This document shows positions 38,401 through 44,400 of a DNA stretch of 64,000 nucleotides, piece by piece (positions within the stretch are counted from its first letter, which is position 1; each line of letters starts with the position of its first letter). The stretch is from assembly GCA_038501625.1 (NCBI GenBank), contig JAZAYU010000001.1:9165374-9229373 (forward strand), in the 5' to 3' direction. Under the pieces are notes generated by a model. The model had not been told where the DNA came from. It saw only the letters and a list, made by a program, of their open reading frames with translations, and ran no database searches. The stretch comes from Corbicula japonica. Taxonomy: Eukaryota; Mollusca; Bivalvia; Venerida; Cyrenidae. Both the position numbers and the translations under genes were made by a program.

Positions 38401-41400
38401 TGGAAAAAACCCTTCACGGATTACAAATACCTAAATCTTTCTAATTTTCCCCGTTTAAAAAATAACAGATAAATTACAATTATGTAAATATGTACTGGAA
38501 AAAAAAAGCATGTCTAGTTCCGACTTTTCACTTAATTACTGCTCAAGTGTGAAATGTAGGTCTGAAATGCCAACAGGGATTTTTCTGTCTATTTTGGGAA
38601 AAGGAGTCTGGTCATGTTGGGACTTTTTTATCAACAAAAATGCCCAGTTTTGGGAATTTTTGCATCAATAAATTGGTTCATTTTTGGGAAATGGATAAGC
38701 TTAAATAGGTCTATTTCTATCACATGTACACCAATATACTTTTACCTGATATTTGGTCAAACAAACAATGCAGAACTGTTAACAAAACCTATGAGGCCAA
38801 CTGTTATAAGAAAATAATTTGCTCATTTAAATTATTCATTATATGAAATTGAAATTCTTGATTTAAATAGTGACACTGTTACAGTAAATTTAATGGTAAA
38901 TCTCGATTATTCTAAATAGACCAGATAAACGTATGTTTTACTCTAGTATTGTTGTGAGTCGCGTAAATACATCACGAAAATAATTATGTGTCTGTCAGAT
39001 TATAATGAATATTCTGCAATTTTTACGTATTTCTGTAAAGTTATGCAGAATAGTTCCAAATCTATTGATACAATTTATCGCTATAATGTTGAAAGAAGGC
39101 CCAGAAAATGCTTCATGCTTACATTAAGGTCACTGAACGCCTGCAATTTCTAGATATCTACTGTTTACTTTGATATATTTCATGCGATTTTTGCCGAAAG
39201 GTTGGAGAGACTAGAAATGTTGTGTTCCGCGGAACACATGTGTCGCCTGCATGGAAAAAGTTGAAATGTGGGCCTATGTTAAATCATATATAATAAAAAT
39301 ATTTTAATTTAAGTTGATTTCAATACTACACCACAGAACTCATGTGTCATCTAAATTGCATTTAAAAGGGGAACAACTAAAATGGTGAAACCTGAGTTAT
39401 CATCTTCAAAAATTGGTTTGTAAATGCAGATGAGTTATTCAAAGTATTAAATGAATTAATTGAGTAAGTACTTTCGATTTTACAGGCAACACCAAGTTTC
39501 ATGTTAAAGTTGCATTTGAAAGGGACATAACTCATAAAATATTGAAACTGGAGTTATCATTCTTGTCATCACAGATTGCATTGTTCATGCTGATGATATA
39601 TTCCAAGTATGAAGTGAATAGGACAAGTACTTTCAAAGTTATAGGCAACATTAAGTTTCAGGTTAAAGTTCCATTTGAAAGGGCCATAACTAAAAAAAAT
39701 ATTGAAACTGGAGTTATTATTCTTGTCATCACAGATGGGGTTGTTCGTGCTGATGATATATTCCAAGTATGAAGTGAAAAGGTCAAGTACTTTCAAAGTT
39801 ATAGGCAACATTAAGTTTCAGGTTAAAGTTGCATTTGAAAGGGACATAACTCAAAAAATATTGAAACTGGAGTTATCATTCTTGTCGTCACAGATGGCAT
39901 TGTTCATGCTGATGATATATTCCAAGTATGAAGTGAATAGGACAAGTACTTTCAAAGTTATAGGTAACATTAAGTTTCAGGTTAAAGTTGCATTTGAAAG
40001 GGGCGTAACTCAAAAAGTATTGAAACTGGAGTTATTATTCTTGTCGTCACAGATGGCATTGTTCGTGCTGATGATATATTCCAAGTATGAAGTGAAAAGG
40101 TCAAGTACTTTCAAAGTTATAGGCAACATTAAGTTTCAGGTTAAAGTTGCATTTGAAAGGGGCGTAACTCAAAAAATATTGAAACTGGAGTTATCATTCT
40201 TGTCGTCACAGATGGCATTGTTCGTCCTGATGATATATTCCAAGTATGAAGTGAAAATGTCAAGTACTTTCAAAGTTATAGGCAACATTAAGTTTCAGGT
40301 TAAAGTTGGGGGACTACCAGACGACGGCACCTAGACGACGAAGACGACGACGCCGCCGGACACAAAAATATGTATTCAATTGGAAAAAATGACAACTAGA
40401 AATCATTGGGAACGGGGCTGTTTGGTTTATGAACACCTCCATTTTCCGGAGGCGCAGACAGAGCTGAGAAAACACTGACCAATATGTGTTTAATTCAAGC
40501 TCAATATTTTGTATTTATTTACCTCACAGGTTTTACAATAGTTCTTTAAATTTTCACTTGGATGATTGGGACAGAAGATAGGTCTGTGTACAGCAGAGGT
40601 ATCTCCTTTCTTCAACTCCTCAAAAGTAATCACCTGCAAAAAAGAAACAAGTAATATCATAATCACTAGAGAACGATTTTAAAATTAACTCCAAAGTGGC
40701 ATTTTAAACAAGAAATATCTTTAAAAAAGATAAACGGCGTTGATGGAAAAGATTTATATATACATGTATATAAGAAAGAAAGAAATACAGAGAGGCAAAG
40801 CAGACATGGTTTTTAAGCAAAGCAGTTATTTTATTTTATTTGTTATGGCTGTCGACGAACCCTCCCTGCCTTCTTAGTATGACTTAGAGATTAAGCGACC
40901 GAATCATGACAACTCATAAATTTATTGAAAGTATCTTTAAAAAAAATGTTGAAGCTGTTGCAACAATTTCATACAGTGATAACAAGTCGCTTAAAGATAC
41001 TGAAGCAAAATATTCAGTTTCAATAAAATACCTCGTGTAGAGTGAGAATCCAAGAAGAATAAATGTCCTTGAAATTTAATAAATATAAATAATAACAGCC
41101 TGTTACAAGAGCTAAATCTACCAACTTTTACGTATATTAACTTTAAAAAAAGTGTCCGTCCTGAGTATTGAACCCGGGGCCTCCGCTTGACGCGAGAGTG
41201 TTAGCCACTATACTACAATAAACTTGTATTTCGTACTTGAAATTAACAATCAGTATCAAAGGAACTAGAAAGGAACCAGTAAGAACTAGGAATATCTACA
41301 CTTCTCTTTCGTTTTACACTGTGTATTGTATGCAAGTGTTTACCCGACACCCAAGAATATTCCATATAATATTGTATTTAAGCCATCAATATTGACTTAA

Positions 41401-44400
41401 CTGGTTACTTAAATCGTAAATATGTTTTTCCTCCAATACAACACCCACTAACAACCAATCGAATTAATCTATTTGATTTTTCCGCTGCACAATAATAAAA
41501 ATCCCACTAGATACCTCTCCACCCTGCTAGATGCCTCTCTGGTGTAAATAGCTACCAATCGAAATAGTTTATTTCATTTTCCCTCTGCATAATAAGAGAA
41601 TACGAGTATTATTTACAACATTTCATTGGTCGAAAAACTAGGTCAAAAGTGAGCTTAGACAGCTAACGCCGAAAAAGTTGATCACAGATAAACCACCATA
41701 ATTATAGGCCTTACTATGATTATTCCTAGTGAGATTAATTAATAAAAGTAACTGAAGTTGAGTGAAATTATTTACATTTGGTTATCATATGTAACTTGTA
41801 ATTGAGCAATTTTTCGATTACTTGTAATCATGATTAATTACTTATTAACTATCAGCCTTCACGATAATTTTTTTTTAGAACTTGCCCCTTCGGACAGACA
41901 ACATGGAATTTCAACTTGCCCGAATACATTTCAACTTGCCCGAAAAATTAAAGATTCGTTTTTTTTTAATTTAAGCTTTTAATCATGTTTATCTATATAA
42001 ACAATTCATTCTCGAAATGACAACAAGAGAGAAAACACTGTCTTCAGCCATTTCCATCTCACCATCTTCATCATCATCATGATCAGTGTCATCTAGAAAT
42101 GATTACATATAATTACTAATACTTGTGGGAATGATTACCTCTAGCTCAAATGACTGTTGTGTATTTTTTTTTATCTGAATTCATATAACAAATAAAACAG
42201 AAAATCAACAGCATCGATCTGAAGAACTACGACATTACAAATAAGTATCATAATTTTCCAGCATAAAAAATCTCTATATTATCTTATATGAGGTACGACT
42301 ATTCCCAATTCGGTACGAGATTGTAACGGTACGAGATTGTAGTGGTATGACTATTCCCGGAACCGACGAGATTGCTGCCATGACTGCAAAAACAAGCTCC
42401 CTTTTTGTTCATACGCTGTTTTTGCTTGTGACACATTGATCAGCGGCAGGCTTCTGGGGCTCTTGACGCCTTTATACTGGTTTTGCTCCGTCAAAATAAC
42501 GTAAAAACATCCCGGTAACCATTCACTGATGTCAATACATCACATACAACAACAACAGCACAAATAGCTATGACGCGCATGATTACGTGTACTCTGGTTC
42601 GCCCAGACGCTATCGTAACGCACTTCATTGAGCGTCTGTGCGAAACTAACTTGTAAAACGAAAGTAAACATCCAGTCATCTGGCGTCGTAAATGTTAATT
42701 TGTTTATTTATATCAACTTGCCCGATCGGGCAGACAGGTTATTATTTTAAATTGCCCGCCGACAATTTTACTTGTCCCGGGCTTCGGGCAAGTGGGTTAT
42801 TTCGAAGACTGAATCTATTATTAAGGAATTGAAAAGTTATAGGCAGCATTTAGGTTTTCATAACAAGTACAAAATGGGACAACTCTGTCAAATGTGATCT
42901 TGACCTGAAAATGTTGGCTTCCTCATCCACCTGTCTCCTATCTTAAATACAAGGGGGTTAATGAAAGTAAAAGGGGGATTCTGGGCACAAAATTTACAAA
43001 AAGCATCTGTTTCACTAAAAGAGCCTGGTCATAGGGTCAGTATTGGCATGGAAAACCCTGCCACCTGCCTCTTATCAATACAACTGATCATGAACGTGTT
43101 GTCATAAGAATAATAATTGTCATAAGAAAAATAATACATCTGAGTTTGAAGAAGAAATATGAATACCAAATGTTGTTTTCTTGACGGACAGACTAGTAAC
43201 AGCAAATTTATAGCAAATATGAAGTTTTCTTGATGGATGGGTAATACTATTAAAATTGCATTAGGAACAAAAGATAATCTTGAACCATTTTTATAAAAAA
43301 AAATTCCAGATTACAGTCTAACCTGACCCAACGGTCACCTCCGAACTGCGGTCACCTCTATTTAGCGGCCATTTTGCGACGCACCCGACAAATTTCCTTC
43401 TATTCTATCACTTAATTCTGCGGTCACCTCCCATCCGCGGTCAGCAACCACCGAAATGAAACCCCCACAGCGGCCATTTTTATTTTCTGCGAAGATGTCG
43501 GATACTCTTAATTAGGGCATCACATGACCGCTAAACTACGCGCACCTGCTTACGATCATAGCTTATCAATACGCTTTTAAACAAGCCGTCGTAATTGTTA
43601 ATTAATTATCGTGACCGCTAGGCGCGATATTTTTGTATTTGATAATTGATAATAAATGGTTTACCAAAATTTTAATATTTTTTCTAGTTTAGATATTTGC
43701 ATAAAAGTGCGAACAGTGTTATTAATTAAAGATGTTTACTTAGCTTGGCTCCTGTTGAACTTTATCAGCAGTAGGTGCGAAAAACAGCCATTCAGTAACC
43801 ATTTGGCATCCTTGATTAGGTGACCCAGTGTTTGGACAGCAATTCTCAACAAATTTATGACAGTTTGCTTATTAAAGACATGTAGTAAACAATAATCAAC
43901 ATATCCTTAAGAATAAATTTTCAACGATTGTCGGCACGATACTGAACGACCGTCATTGTCTTTATCGATTAATGCGGTATTGACATTGTTACTTCCCTTT
44001 TATTCCCTTTCCATTATGCAAAATTTGCTGTCGATAGATTTTTACTATCGTTTTATGGGGAAAACGGGATCCACGGGTCGACCGCGATATAATATAACTT
44101 TTCTGGATTTCGCGATTTAGCGGAGCTCTACTGTATATTGAGACAAACAAGCTGTATCAATACAGTAAAAGTCCGGTTCATAACAGGCTTCACATTTCAT
44201 TCCTCTTCCTCTGACCCTCCGATCAGAGGTCACCTGCCTACAGCGGCCAAATTGGCTGCTTCCCTTGGCTGGCTGCTACACACAGGTTAGACTGTATAAA
44301 TAATCAAATTGTCTAAATTTCAACAACAATCGAGATGCGTTATATTTGGAGCAAGGTTCAGTTACTTCAAGCTGTTGTATACAAAATTATATTAAATGGG

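Noticed and set aside
39702..40334. 210-residue open frame, plus strand
   Set aside because: It has a 53-residue period because the 159-bp tandem unit is divisible by three; it stops at the element end. No domain.
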